64,000 bases of DNA from contig JAFKGI010000002.1 of the NCBI GenBank assembly GCA_017307785.1, positions 62,001 through 126,000 on the forward strand, in the 5' to 3' direction. The notes under the pieces are model-generated. The model was not told the DNA's origin. It saw nothing but the letters and a program-made list of their open reading frames with translations, and did no database searches. This DNA comes from Vulcanimicrobiota bacterium (GTDB lineage Bacteria > Vulcanimicrobiota > Xenobia > Xenobiales > JADMJV01). The translations under genes and the position numbers were made by a program. This document shows positions 42,103-50,167 of the stretch, piece after piece (positions within the stretch are counted from its first letter, which is position 1; each line of letters begins with the position of its first letter).

Positions 42103-43290
42103 ATGCAAGTTTCAGTAGTAGCTCTAGGCGGTGACGGCACCGGACCCGAGGTTCTCGACCACAGCCTGAAAGTTCTGGGCGCGGTCGGCGAGTGGAGCGG
42201 AATCGACTTTCAAGTCGAGCAAATCGAATGCGGCGGCCAGTATTACCTGAAACACGGCCATGACTGGCCCGCCGGCTCCGAGCAAAAGTGCAGCGACGCG
42301 GACGTCATCCTGCTGGGCGCGGTCGGCTGGCCGGCTCCCGATGGATCAGGTCCGGTCACCATGAAGGACGGCAAGATGGCCGGCTGGTCGCCCGTGATCG
42401 GCAACCGCATTCGCCTCGATCTTTACTCCAACATCCGCCCGGTCAAGCTCTATGAGGGCGTAAAACAACGCATTCACGGCAAGCCCCAGTCCGTCTGGCA
42501 GCCCGGCATGGTCGACATGGTCATCCTGCGCGAGAACACCGAGGACCTCTACTCCGGGATCGGCGGAACCCTGCGTCCCGGCGGCCAGGACAAGGTGGCC
42601 GTGGACACCCGCGTGATCACCTGGGAAGCCAGCGAGAAGGTCATTCGCAAAGCCTTTGAAGTCTGTCGCGGGCGCAGTCAGGGAGCCCCCAAAGACGGCA
42701 AAAAGCGAGTCACGGCGGTGGTCAAAGACAACGTCATGCAGGGCTGCAAGTTGTTCGCCAAAGTGTTCCGCGAGGTTGGCAAAGAGTATCCGGAAATCGA
42801 GCAGGAGACGGCCATCGTCGACGCCTTCACCCAGTGGCTGATCGGCCAGCCCGAGCACTACGACGTGGTGGTGACCACCAACATGTTCGGCGACATCGTC
42901 ACCGATCTGGCCAGCGTGCTGCAGGGCGGCATGGGCATGGCGGTGGGCTGTAATACCGGCGACCATCACGCCATGTTCGAGCCGATTCACGGCTCCGCAC
43001 CCAAATACGCAGGCCAGGACAAGGTCAATCCTCTGGCCATGATCTTGTCGGTCAAAGAGGCACTGGCCTGGCTGGCCACCCGCCCCAAATTCACTGGCCA
43101 GGCGAAAGCCCTGAATCAGGCGGCCCAGGCACTGGAGACCTCGGTCGAAGAGATCCTCAAGGAAGGCCGCGTGCTGACCTACGATCTGGTCGGCGAAGAG
43201 AAAGCCAGCACCGGCACCCAGGTGACCGAAGCCGTCATCGAACGTCTGCGCGCCCATCTCGGACAAGTCTCCGGAGTGTCCGTAAGTTAA
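42103..43290 (+). CDS. Isocitrate/isopropylmalate dehydrogenase family protein
   Basis: This is a 395-residue beta-decarboxylating dehydrogenase. ALGGDGTGPEV starts the domain. ILRENTEDLYSGIGG is the family's segment for substrate and the catalytic Tyr. VTTNMFGDIVTDLASVLQGG has the metal-binding Asp residues, and EPIHGSAPKYAG begins the cofactor region. The ATG at 42103 has AGGAGG seven bases before it. It could be isopropylmalate, isocitrate or homoisocitrate dehydrogenase; the isopropylmalate-synthase-like pair 14 kb away makes a leucine-type role possible. Confidence 0.82.
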   Translation: MQVSVVALGGDGTGPEVLDHSLKVLGAVGEWSGIDFQVEQIECGGQYYLKHGHDWPAGSEQKCSDADVILLGAVGWPAPDGSGPVTMKDGKMAGWSPVIGNRIRLDLYSNIRPVKLYEGVKQRIHGKPQSVWQPGMVDMVILRENTEDLYSGIGGTLRPGGQDKVAVDTRVITWEASEKVIRKAFEVCRGRSQGAPKDGKKRVTAVVKDNVMQGCKLFAKVFREVGKEYPEIEQETAIVDAFTQWLIGQPEHYDVVVTTNMFGDIVTDLASVLQGGMGMAVGCNTGDHHAMFEPIHGSAPKYAGQDKVNPLAMILSVKEALAWLATRPKFTGQAKALNQAAQALETSVEEILKEGRVLTYDLVGEEKASTGTQVTEAVIERLRAHLGQVSGVSVS

Positions 43291-43336
43291 CAATTTGCCG
43301 CGGCTCGACCCGCCCCATCAGGGGTATGGTCGAGCC

Positions 43337-43432
43337 ATGGCACACGACGAAAAAACACACTTCATCTGGACCTTCCTCGACCTTCCTCAGGACGACGCGG
43401 GCAGCAACGGGCTCCTAGGACAACCCATCTAG
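43337..43432 (+). CDS. Possible small ORF of 31 residues
   Basis: A short frame begins MAHDEKTHFIWTFLDLP within the 161-base gap after the dehydrogenase. It has no clear ribosome site and I know no relative. It is listed only because its composition is protein-like. It may well be untranslated. Confidence 0.2.
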   Translation: MAHDEKTHFIWTFLDLPQDDAGSNGLLGQPI

Positions 43433-43451
43433 CTCTAGAATTTCCAGGGCT

Positions 43452-43886
43452 ATGCCCCCCTCGAAGAAACACCGCAACGCTTCCATGTGGCGCGGCGCCA
43501 AAATCGGCGCCGTCAGCCTGGGAGTGGTCGGCTTTGTTGGGGGCCTGACCGTTTGCGTCGCCTATCACCTGCCCTTTCCCCCCATCGCCGTCACCGAAAT
43601 CGGCGCTCTGCTGGGCGGCTGTATGGGTGCTCTGGCCGGCTATGCCTGGTGCTACCCCGGCGGCCGCAGCGCGTTGCGAGGCACTCTGACGGGCGCCAGC
43701 CTGGGCCTGTTCCCGGCCGGCCTGGTGCACGGCGCCGTTTCCATCCCGATCTGGCTGGCCTGCGTTTTCCTGGCCACCCTGCTAGGCTACCAGTCCAGTT
43801 GCACCCCCACCAGGGCCGACTTTAAGTCCGAGTGGAAAGTGGGGAAGCCTGGAAAGCTGGAAAGACACAAGTCCGGCCCATTCTAA
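43452..43886 (+). CDS. Hypothetical membrane protein
   Basis: This is a 144-residue protein with a basic N-terminus and about four hydrophobic segments (GAVSLGVVGFVGGLTVCVAY, ITEIGALLGGCMGALAGYAW in pattern, LTGASLGLFPAGLVHGAV, IWLACVFLATLLGY). I recognise no family. The Gly/Ala-rich helices suggest a small packed bundle. It converges with the kinase-receptor gene. Confidence 0.6.
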   Translation: MPPSKKHRNASMWRGAKIGAVSLGVVGFVGGLTVCVAYHLPFPPIAVTEIGALLGGCMGALAGYAWCYPGGRSALRGTLTGASLGLFPAGLVHGAVSIPIWLACVFLATLLGYQSSCTPTRADFKSEWKVGKPGKLERHKSGPF

Positions 43887-43982
43887 AAAGAAAATGGGGA
43901 CCGAGCCTTGCCTCGCCGCAGGGCGCTCTCCCCCTTCCCCACTTCCCACCTTCCCTCATCGGGATCCACCAACGCGGCCCGG

Positions 43983-46268
43983 CTAATTGTTGTCGAGCAG
44001 GCGGTACTGGCCGTCGCGGATTTGCACCAGGTAGGGGACGCGGCGATCGAGTCGGCGACCCGGTGCGAAGTCGCCGGAAACACCGGGATAGGCCGGGGTC
44101 TTCGAGCCGATGCCCTGAAAATACTCGGTCAACTTTTTGCGGTCGAAGCCCACTTTTTCAATGCCGTCGGCGATTAGCTTCAAGCTGTCGTAGGCATTGG
44201 CTTCCCGGTGCGACGGGCGCAGGCTGCCGAACTGCTGAGAAAAGGACGAGGTGAAGTCGCGAATTCGCTGACTGTCGGCATCGGGATGGAAGTAGGTGGA
44301 CGTCAGCATTCCATCCACGTCCTTGCCGCCGCTGAGCACATTCGAACTCGAGAAGGCCACCACCTGAGTGGCCAGGGGCAGCTTGGGATGAGCCTGCCGC
44401 AGCAACCGGGTGAATTGGAGCACGATATCGCTCCGGTATTCGGCCAGGAAAACGGCGTCCACCGCATTCTCGTCCAGGACCCTGAGCTGGTCGGCAAAAT
44501 CCGGGGCTGCGTTGTTGTAAGGCAATTCCGGAGCCACCACTCGACCACCGAGCTTGGTGTAGGCCTCTTTGAACTCGTCGCTCTCGGAGCGGGAGACAAT
44601 GCTGTCCTGGGCGGTGAAAACCGCCACCGTTTTCCAACCATTGCCCCACATATAGCTGGCGATGCGCTCCACGCGCTGCAAGTCGCTATCCGAGGCCGTG
44701 AAAATGTGTTTGCCGATCTCCCAGACCCGCGGATCGGAGGCCGTCGGCGCCAGGGCCGGCACTCCGCCGCCTTCGAAAACGGGGGCGGTGGCGATGACCT
44801 GCTGAGAAGTCCAGGGCCCGAGCACCACCTGATAGTCGGGGTCGTTCTTGATGCGACTGGCCATCTCGATGGCCTGGTCCGGGCGACTGGCCGTATCATA
44901 GAGATCCAGGTAGAGCAGATGACCGCGCACACCGCCCGCCTGATTGATCTGCTTTTGCGCCATAGCCAATCCTGGATAGAACTGCACGCCCTCCCGGTCA
45001 TTGCCCAAGGTGCTGGTGATGACGGGGATCTTGTAATACGGCTTCTTCTGAAAGACCACATAGGTGTTCTGGCTTAAAATCTGGGCTTCCGCGTCTTCCG
45101 GATAGCGGGTGATCAACTTGTCCAGCTCGTCGATCGCCTTGGCGTATTCCTTGGAGGCAACCAGGCTGCGGGCCTTGGCTTTCTCATCGGCGGTCGCGGT
45201 CAGAATCCCGATCAGCGGATCCTGGGCGGTGGGCAGCGGGTTCTTCTGGGCCCAGAACTGGGTCAATCCCAAAGAAGCCGCCGCCAGGAAGATGATGGTC
45301 GAGGTCTGCAGGAAGCGCAGCAGCCAGGGGGGCGTCAGAGAAGGTCGGTCCACCGGCGTAAAGACGGGCGGAGCCAGCACCGAACTGTCGGCCAGCATTT
45401 CGGTCGCCGCGGGTTCCGAGGGCCGCCCGCTGCTGCTGGTCGTGCTGGCGGGAGCGGGCTGCTTGGAGAGCCAGAGCAGCAAATCGCGAATCAGCTCACC
45501 GGAATTCGCGTACCGTTGCGAGGGTTCAGGCTGAAGACACTTCAAGACGACGGCTTCGCAAGAGGGATCGAGGTTGGGCCGAAACGGGCGCAACCGCTGA
45601 GAACCGTAAACCGGACTGGGCGGGCGACTGGTAAGAACGTAAAAAAGAGTGGCGCCCAGCGAATAAACGTCGCTGCGCTCGTCGGTCTGAGCGGCGTCCT
45701 CCCACTGTTCCGGGGGAGCGTAGCCGACCGAGCCCGAGGCCTGCGTGTCGCGACGCTTGCCCGGGTCAAACTGGCGGGCCAGACCGAAGTCGACCAGCTT
45801 GATGTGGCGGTCCTCGGTGATAATGATGTTGTCCGGCTTCAGATCGCGGAAGATGACCGGTTTCTCCTGGCGATGCAGGTAATCCAACACTTGCGCCAGC
45901 TCCAGCGCCCAGCGCATCGCCTGCAGCTCCGTCGACTGACCTTCGCGCTGAATCAATTGCGCCAGGTTCTCGCCCTCGATGCACTCCATGACCAGGTACT
46001 GCTTGGACTCTTCGATGAAGTAGTCGACGATCATGGGCAGATTGCGATGGCGCAAACGGCTCAGCATCTGGGCTTCGCGCTTGAAGCTCTCTTCGATCTG
46101 CTCCTGAGAAGCCGGATCGAAAACCAGCATTTCTTTGACGGCCCAGCGCTTACCGGGCAAGCGCAGGTCCTCACACTGATAGACCGCGCCCATACCGCCC
46201 CGCCCCAGGAAGCCGGTGATGCGATAGCGGCCTTGGAGAACGGAGCCAACCTTACCAGAAATTTCCAT
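43983..46268 (-). CDS. Ser/Thr protein kinase fused to a periplasmic type-1 binding (receptor) domain
   Basis: This is a 761-residue fusion. A PknB-type kinase occupies residues 14-270: GRGGMGAVY (22-30), K45 in AVKEML, IFRDLKPDN (F140-R141-D142), VDFGLAR (D160) and YAPPEQW. The usual HRD is FRD here, which still keeps the catalytic Asp. A membrane helix lies near 325-345. Outside the membrane, a short TPR-like helix pair (350-405) precedes a Peripla_BP_6-type domain from about 415 to the end (GLAMAQKQINQAGGV, VLGPWTSQQVIA, ANAYDSLKLIADGI). It is probably a ligand-sensing receptor kinase. Confidence 0.88.
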   Translation of the reverse strand: MEISGKVGSVLQGRYRITGFLGRGGMGAVYQCEDLRLPGKRWAVKEMLVFDPASQEQIEESFKREAQMLSRLRHRNLPMIVDYFIEESKQYLVMECIEGENLAQLIQREGQSTELQAMRWALELAQVLDYLHRQEKPVIFRDLKPDNIIITEDRHIKLVDFGLARQFDPGKRRDTQASGSVGYAPPEQWEDAAQTDERSDVYSLGATLFYVLTSRPPSPVYGSQRLRPFRPNLDPSCEAVVLKCLQPEPSQRYANSGELIRDLLLWLSKQPAPASTTSSSGRPSEPAATEMLADSSVLAPPVFTPVDRPSLTPPWLLRFLQTSTIIFLAAASLGLTQFWAQKNPLPTAQDPLIGILTATADEKAKARSLVASKEYAKAIDELDKLITRYPEDAEAQILSQNTYVVFQKKPYYKIPVITSTLGNDREGVQFYPGLAMAQKQINQAGGVRGHLLYLDLYDTASRPDQAIEMASRIKNDPDYQVVLGPWTSQQVIATAPVFEGGGVPALAPTASDPRVWEIGKHIFTASDSDLQRVERIASYMWGNGWKTVAVFTAQDSIVSRSESDEFKEAYTKLGGRVVAPELPYNNAAPDFADQLRVLDENAVDAVFLAEYRSDIVLQFTRLLRQAHPKLPLATQVVAFSSSNVLSGGKDVDGMLTSTYFHPDADSQRIRDFTSSFSQQFGSLRPSHREANAYDSLKLIADGIEKVGFDRKKLTEYFQGIGSKTPAYPGVSGDFAPGRRLDRRVPYLVQIRDGQYRLLDNN

Positions 46269-46342
46269 TGGCCGGTCGCCTTCGCCGCCATTCCTCTTTC
46301 TCCCATCAGGAAGATTTCAGAGCGACTCCCTAAAGTGAGGAT

Positions 46343-46582
46343 ATGCAAATCACCGGCCTCAACAACACGACCCCCATCACCCGCACTCAGTCCAGGCCGG
46401 TGGAGGCAAGCGGCGACCGCTTCGACTTCAAAAAAGACTGCACCGACCAGGCCACCTGGCTGGCTCAAGAATGCCGCGCCCGCTTCGGCTGCACCCCCAA
46501 CGAACTCATGAAAGGCCCCAACGGCTTCGAACGCTTCAACCAGCTGGCCGTAGAATGGCGCACCGCCCACCCCCGCGACTGA
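46343..46582 (+). CDS. Small protein with the D-R-F-x-F leader motif
   Basis: This is a 79-residue protein. MQITGLNNTTPITRTQSRPV resembles the N-terminus of C11 paralogue A (MNISSLNNAQPAL). DRFDF at residues 25-29 then matches the motif seen in the nearby hydrolase leaders. The rest (KKDCTDQATWLAQECRARFG) has two Cys and looks like a small helical domain. AGGA precedes the ATG. It is a candidate secreted protein, by inference from the shared leader only. Confidence 0.5.
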   Translation: MQITGLNNTTPITRTQSRPVEASGDRFDFKKDCTDQATWLAQECRARFGCTPNELMKGPNGFERFNQLAVEWRTAHPRD

Positions 46583-46652
46583 GCAAAAAGCATCGACCGC
46601 GCCCGACTGCAATTCCTGGGGCGCGACCACCGGTCGGGCCCCGGGAATTGAC

Positions 46653-46708
46653 GTGGTTCGCTCTCAGGCGAACCACAGTTGACAAAGCAGTACGCCCCGT
46701 TGTATATA
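46653..46708 (+). promoter_or_regulatory. Promoter of rpsR with an adjacent inverted repeat
   Basis: TTGACA (46679-46684) and TATATA (46703-46708) form a strong sigma-70-like promoter with an 18-base spacer. A perfect 9-bp inverted repeat, GTGGTTCGC / GCGAACCAC (46653-46661 and 46668-46676), ends two bases before the -35 box and could bind a regulator. Confidence 0.65.
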
Positions 46709-46744
46709 TGTGCCCTTACATTCTGAACCCCATCCGGAGGAACC

Positions 46745-47017
46745 GTGTCCGACCGCAATTCACATCAGGATCGTGACAACGATAAAGGCTTCAAAAAGCG
46801 TGGTGGACGTCGCCCCCGGCGTAAGGTTTGCTATTTTAGCGCCAACAAGTTCACCGCGATTGACTACAAAGACGTAGGTCTTCTGCGCCGCTTCGTCAGC
46901 GAGCGTGGCAAGATTCTACCCCGTCGTATTACCGGCACCTCGGCCAAATGGCAGCGTCAGCTGACGACCGCCATCAAGCGCGCCCGCTTCCTGGCCCTGC
47001 TCCCCTACTGCGACTAG
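46745..47017 (+). CDS. rpsR: 30S ribosomal protein bS18
   Basis: This is a 90-residue protein starting at GTG 46745, with CGGAGG before it. [19 protein letters not shown] and [19 protein letters not shown] are the bS18 core; [13 protein letters not shown] ends it. It binds 16S rRNA on the platform of the small subunit. In most genomes rpsR lies with rpsF and ssb; here it stands alone with its own promoter and terminator. Confidence 0.95.
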   Translation: MSDRNSHQDRDNDKGFKKRGGRRPRRKVCYFSANKFTAIDYKDVGLLRRFVSERGKILPRRITGTSAKWQRQLTTAIKRARFLALLPYCD

Positions 47018-47043
47018 TCTCCTAGCCTCGTTGATCACAGAAA

Positions 47044-47070
47044 AGCTCGCCTTCTCGGCGGGCTTTTTTA
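47044..47070 (+). terminator. Intrinsic terminator of rpsR
   Basis: A GCTCGCC / GGCGGGC stem (47045-47063, one wobble pair) with a TTCTC loop is followed by a run of six T. It is 27 bases after the rpsR stop. Confidence 0.85.
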
Positions 47071-47136
47071 TTTGCCCTGACGGGGCCGAGGCTTTCGGAG
47101 AAGGAGCCCCGTAGCCCGCGGCAAACTGGCGAGGCT

Positions 47137-48360
47137 ATGTCAAAAATTCGCCCTTTTGCAGCTATCCGTCCACATCTTAGCGTGGTCAACAAAGTGGCCT
47201 CCGTGCCCTACGACGTGGTGGACCGCGACGAAGCCGCCGCCCTGGCCGCCGGCAACCCTCTCAGCTTCCTGCGCGTTTCGCGCGCCGAAATCGATCTGCC
47301 CAAAGAACAGAACCCCTACGGGGACGAAGTCTACGCGCAAGCCGCCGGCAACTACAAGAAGCTGCTGGACGAGGGCCAGCTCACCGAAGAAGGCCAGCCC
47401 TGCCTGTATGTCTATCAATTGCAGATGGGCGACCAGGTCCAGACCGGCGTAGCCGCCGCTTATTCGGTCGACGAATACGATGCCGACAAAATCAAAAAAC
47501 ACGAGAAGACTCGGCGCGAAAAAGAAGACGACCGGACTCGTCACATCGTCACGCTGCGGGCCCAGACCGGCCCGGTTTTCCTGACCTACCGCGGACGCAA
47601 AGCCATCGACGAACTGGTCCAACAAATCACCCAGGGAGAGCCGCTCTACAACCTGACGGCCGCCGATGGGGTACGCCACACGCTTTGGAAAGTGGTCGAA
47701 CCCGAGGCCCTGGTCCAGGCCTTCGCCGAAGTGCCCGAACTCTACATCGCTGACGGCCACCATCGCGCCGCCAGCGCCAGCCGGACGCGCGCTCAGCTCC
47801 GCCAGGAAGCAGGCGCCGCCTGGTCCGGCGATGAGCACGGTAACTACTTCCTGGCCGTATCCTTCCCGGCCGACCAGCTGCGCATTTTGCCCTACAACCG
47901 CGTCATCAAAGACTTGAACGGACTCAGCCCAGAAGACTTCCTGAGCAAACTGGGCCAGGTGTGCAAAGTCAGCCAGGGCGCCGACCCCTCCCCCAAGCAG
48001 CGAGGACAGGTCAGCATGTTTCTGGGCGGCAAGTGGTACGGCCTGGAATTGAAGGTTCCGGCCAACGCCCAGTCCCCCTCGGACAAGCTGGACGTGGCCA
48101 TCTTGCAGGCTCAGGTCCTCGATCCCATCCTGGGCATCAGCGATCCACGCACCGACAAGCGCATCGACTTCTCGGGAGGCATTCGCGGCACCGGCGAGTT
48201 GGAGAAACGCGTTCAGGCGGGCGAAGCAGTTGCTTTTTCCATGTATCCCACCTCAGTCGAGGAACTGATGGCCATCTCCGACGCCGACGAAATCATGCCG
48301 CCCAAGTCCACCTGGTTTGAGCCCAAACTGCGGGACGCTCTGCTGATCCACCAGGTATGA
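47137..48360 (+). CDS. DUF1015-family protein
   Basis: This is a 407-residue protein with the DUF1015 layout: KIRPFAAIRPHL then VASVPYDVVDRDEA at the N-terminus, the KKHEKTRREKEDDR pattern near 130, and LYIADGHHRAASASR in the middle. DUF1015 is a distant kin of SerK-type ADP-dependent serine kinases, so a kinase role is possible but unproven. Its stop overlaps the amidohydrolase start (ATGA). Confidence 0.82.
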   Translation: MSKIRPFAAIRPHLSVVNKVASVPYDVVDRDEAAALAAGNPLSFLRVSRAEIDLPKEQNPYGDEVYAQAAGNYKKLLDEGQLTEEGQPCLYVYQLQMGDQVQTGVAAAYSVDEYDADKIKKHEKTRREKEDDRTRHIVTLRAQTGPVFLTYRGRKAIDELVQQITQGEPLYNLTAADGVRHTLWKVVEPEALVQAFAEVPELYIADGHHRAASASRTRAQLRQEAGAAWSGDEHGNYFLAVSFPADQLRILPYNRVIKDLNGLSPEDFLSKLGQVCKVSQGADPSPKQRGQVSMFLGGKWYGLELKVPANAQSPSDKLDVAILQAQVLDPILGISDPRTDKRIDFSGGIRGTGELEKRVQAGEAVAFSMYPTSVEELMAISDADEIMPPKSTWFEPKLRDALLIHQV

Positions 48361-49676
48361 GCAACTTCATCCTCGACAACGCTCTCGTCCTGACCATGGA
48401 CGACCAGTTCACCATGGTTGCGGGCGGAGCGGTGGCAGTACGCGCCGGTCAAATCGCGGCGGTCGGCCCCAGTGCCCAAGTGGTCGAGCAGTTCCCGCTG
48501 TGGACTCGCTACGACCTGCAGGGCCGAGTGCTGATGCCGGGCTTGATCAATTGTCACACCCACTTGCCGATGAGCCTGTTTCGCGGGCTGGCCGACGACA
48601 AAGAGCTGATGGACTGGCTCAACAACTATATTTTCCCGGCCGAAGCGGCCACTCTCAATGAAGATTTTGTGCGCACGGGAACCGCACTATCGGTTTGGGA
48701 AATGCTGCGCGGCGGCACCACCACCGTGGTCGACATGTATATGTTCGAAAAGGTGGTGGCCAAAGAGTGCGCGCGCATCGGCATGCGCGGCGTCTTTGGC
48801 CAGGCCATGATCGACTTTCCCACCCCGGAATACAAGACCTGGGAAGAGTCCCTCGAGGGAACCCGAGAGTTTATCCAGAGCTGGAAAGGTCATCCGCTGA
48901 TCATCGGCGCGGTCGGCCCCCACGCTCCCTACACCGTCTCCCCGGAACATCTCCAGGAATGTCATCGCCTGGCCGAAGAGCTGGACGCGCCGCTGGTCAT
49001 CCATCTGTGCGAAACGCGGGCCGAAGTGGACTTGATCCGCGATCGCCACGGTCGCACCCCGGTCGACCACCTGGATCACCTCGGGTGCCTGAGCAAGCGC
49101 CTGGTGACGGCCCATATGGTCTGGCCGCAGGATTCGGAGATCAGCAAGCTGGCCGCCCACGGCGTGGGAGTGGGCCACTGCCCGCAAAGCAACGCCAAGC
49201 TGGCCTGCGGGATCGCACCCGTGGTCAAAATGCTGCAGGCCGGCGTCCACGTCGGACTGGGCACCGACGGCTGCGCCTCCAACAACGACCTGGATATGTG
49301 GCAGGAAATGCAGACCGCCAACCTGCTGCAAAAGCTCAGCTGCAACAGCTCGACCGTGATGACGGCACGCGACACGCTCCATCTGGCCACTCTGGGGGGT
49401 GCGCGTGCGGCTCACCTCGACCACCTGGTGGGCTCGCTGGAAGTCGGCAAACGGGCCGATATGATCGTGGTTCGACTGGACTCTCCGCACCAGACCCCGG
49501 TCTTTGACCCGATTTCGCAACTTTGCTACACCACCAAGTCCACCGATGTGACTCAGGTCTACATCGAAGGACAACTGGTGATGTCGGACGGCAACGTACC
49601 CGCCATCGAGGAAGCAGAACTTAGGCTGGCCGTGGCCGCAGAGGCAGAGCGCGTCCAAGCTATTTTGAGGAGGTAG
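48357..49676 (+). CDS. Amidohydrolase, MTA/SAH deaminase-like
   Basis: This is a 439-residue metal-dependent amidohydrolase. LMPGLINCHTHLPM has the first HxH metal pair, VIHLCETRAEVDL has the third His, AHMVWP the fourth, and GLGTDGCASNNDLDMW the metal-binding Asp. The GTDG-x-ASNN motif is that of methylthioadenosine/S-adenosylhomocysteine deaminases (TRZ/ATZ family). It probably deaminates an adenosine derivative. The ATG overlaps the DUF1015 stop. Confidence 0.88.
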   Translation: MSNFILDNALVLTMDDQFTMVAGGAVAVRAGQIAAVGPSAQVVEQFPLWTRYDLQGRVLMPGLINCHTHLPMSLFRGLADDKELMDWLNNYIFPAEAATLNEDFVRTGTALSVWEMLRGGTTTVVDMYMFEKVVAKECARIGMRGVFGQAMIDFPTPEYKTWEESLEGTREFIQSWKGHPLIIGAVGPHAPYTVSPEHLQECHRLAEELDAPLVIHLCETRAEVDLIRDRHGRTPVDHLDHLGCLSKRLVTAHMVWPQDSEISKLAAHGVGVGHCPQSNAKLACGIAPVVKMLQAGVHVGLGTDGCASNNDLDMWQEMQTANLLQKLSCNSSTVMTARDTLHLATLGGARAAHLDHLVGSLEVGKRADMIVVRLDSPHQTPVFDPISQLCYTTKSTDVTQVYIEGQLVMSDGNVPAIEEAELRLAVAAEAERVQAILRR

Positions 49677-49682
49677 ATGATC

Positions 49683-50114
49683 ATGACCATTGATGCAATG
49701 CTGTGCGACGCCGCGACCGTACGCGAAGGATTGTTGAACGTTTTAGGAGCCGGCATTACCCGCCTGCACCGCGAGCAGTTCCCCGCCGCCATGGGCACTC
49801 AGCTGGCCCTGTTGCTGCACAGCACCGCCAAGGAGATGGGCAAGAACCATAAGCTGGTCATCACCGTCACCCACGAAAATAAAGAGAAGATCGCCGAATT
49901 CGCGGTGGACTTCAGCGTGGCCGCCAACAACGGCTCCAAGCCGGAGGAAACCATCACCGTGCCGCTGGTGGCCACCTTTGCCCAGCAGGTTCTGCCTTCG
50001 CCCGGAACCTACAACATCGAGCTGAACATCGACGGCACCGTTGCCCGCGTAGTCCAGTTCCAGGCCGGCCTGGCCCCCAAGCCGGCCGCCATGCCCGGCT
50101 CCGCTCGCGGATAA
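49683..50114 (+). CDS. Hypothetical beta-rich protein
   Basis: This is a 143-residue protein (MTIDAMLCDAATVREGLLNVLGAG at the start). I chose ATG 49683 because GGAGG lies nine bases before it; ATG 49677 would be only three bases from that site. HKLVITVTHENKEKI, VPLVATFAQQVLPSPGTYNIELNID and VVQFQAG suggest an all-beta domain, similar to DUF6941-type proteins. It follows the amidohydrolase gene closely and ends at a strong terminator. Confidence 0.65.
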   Translation: MTIDAMLCDAATVREGLLNVLGAGITRLHREQFPAAMGTQLALLLHSTAKEMGKNHKLVITVTHENKEKIAEFAVDFSVAANNGSKPEETITVPLVATFAQQVLPSPGTYNIELNIDGTVARVVQFQAGLAPKPAAMPGSARG

Positions 50115-50128
50115 TTCCGGCGAAAGCG

Positions 50129-50167
50129 GGACTTCGTCTGGAGAAATCCGGGCGGAGTCCTTTTTTT
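50129..50167 (+). terminator. Strong intrinsic terminator with GAAA tetraloop
   Basis: GGACTTCGTCTGGA pairs with TCCGGGCGGAGTCC through 14 pairs including G-U wobble. The loop is GAAA. Seven T follow (50161-50167). It ends the DUF1015-amidohydrolase-beta-protein operon and overlaps the stop of the converging Hsp70-like gene. Confidence 0.9.
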
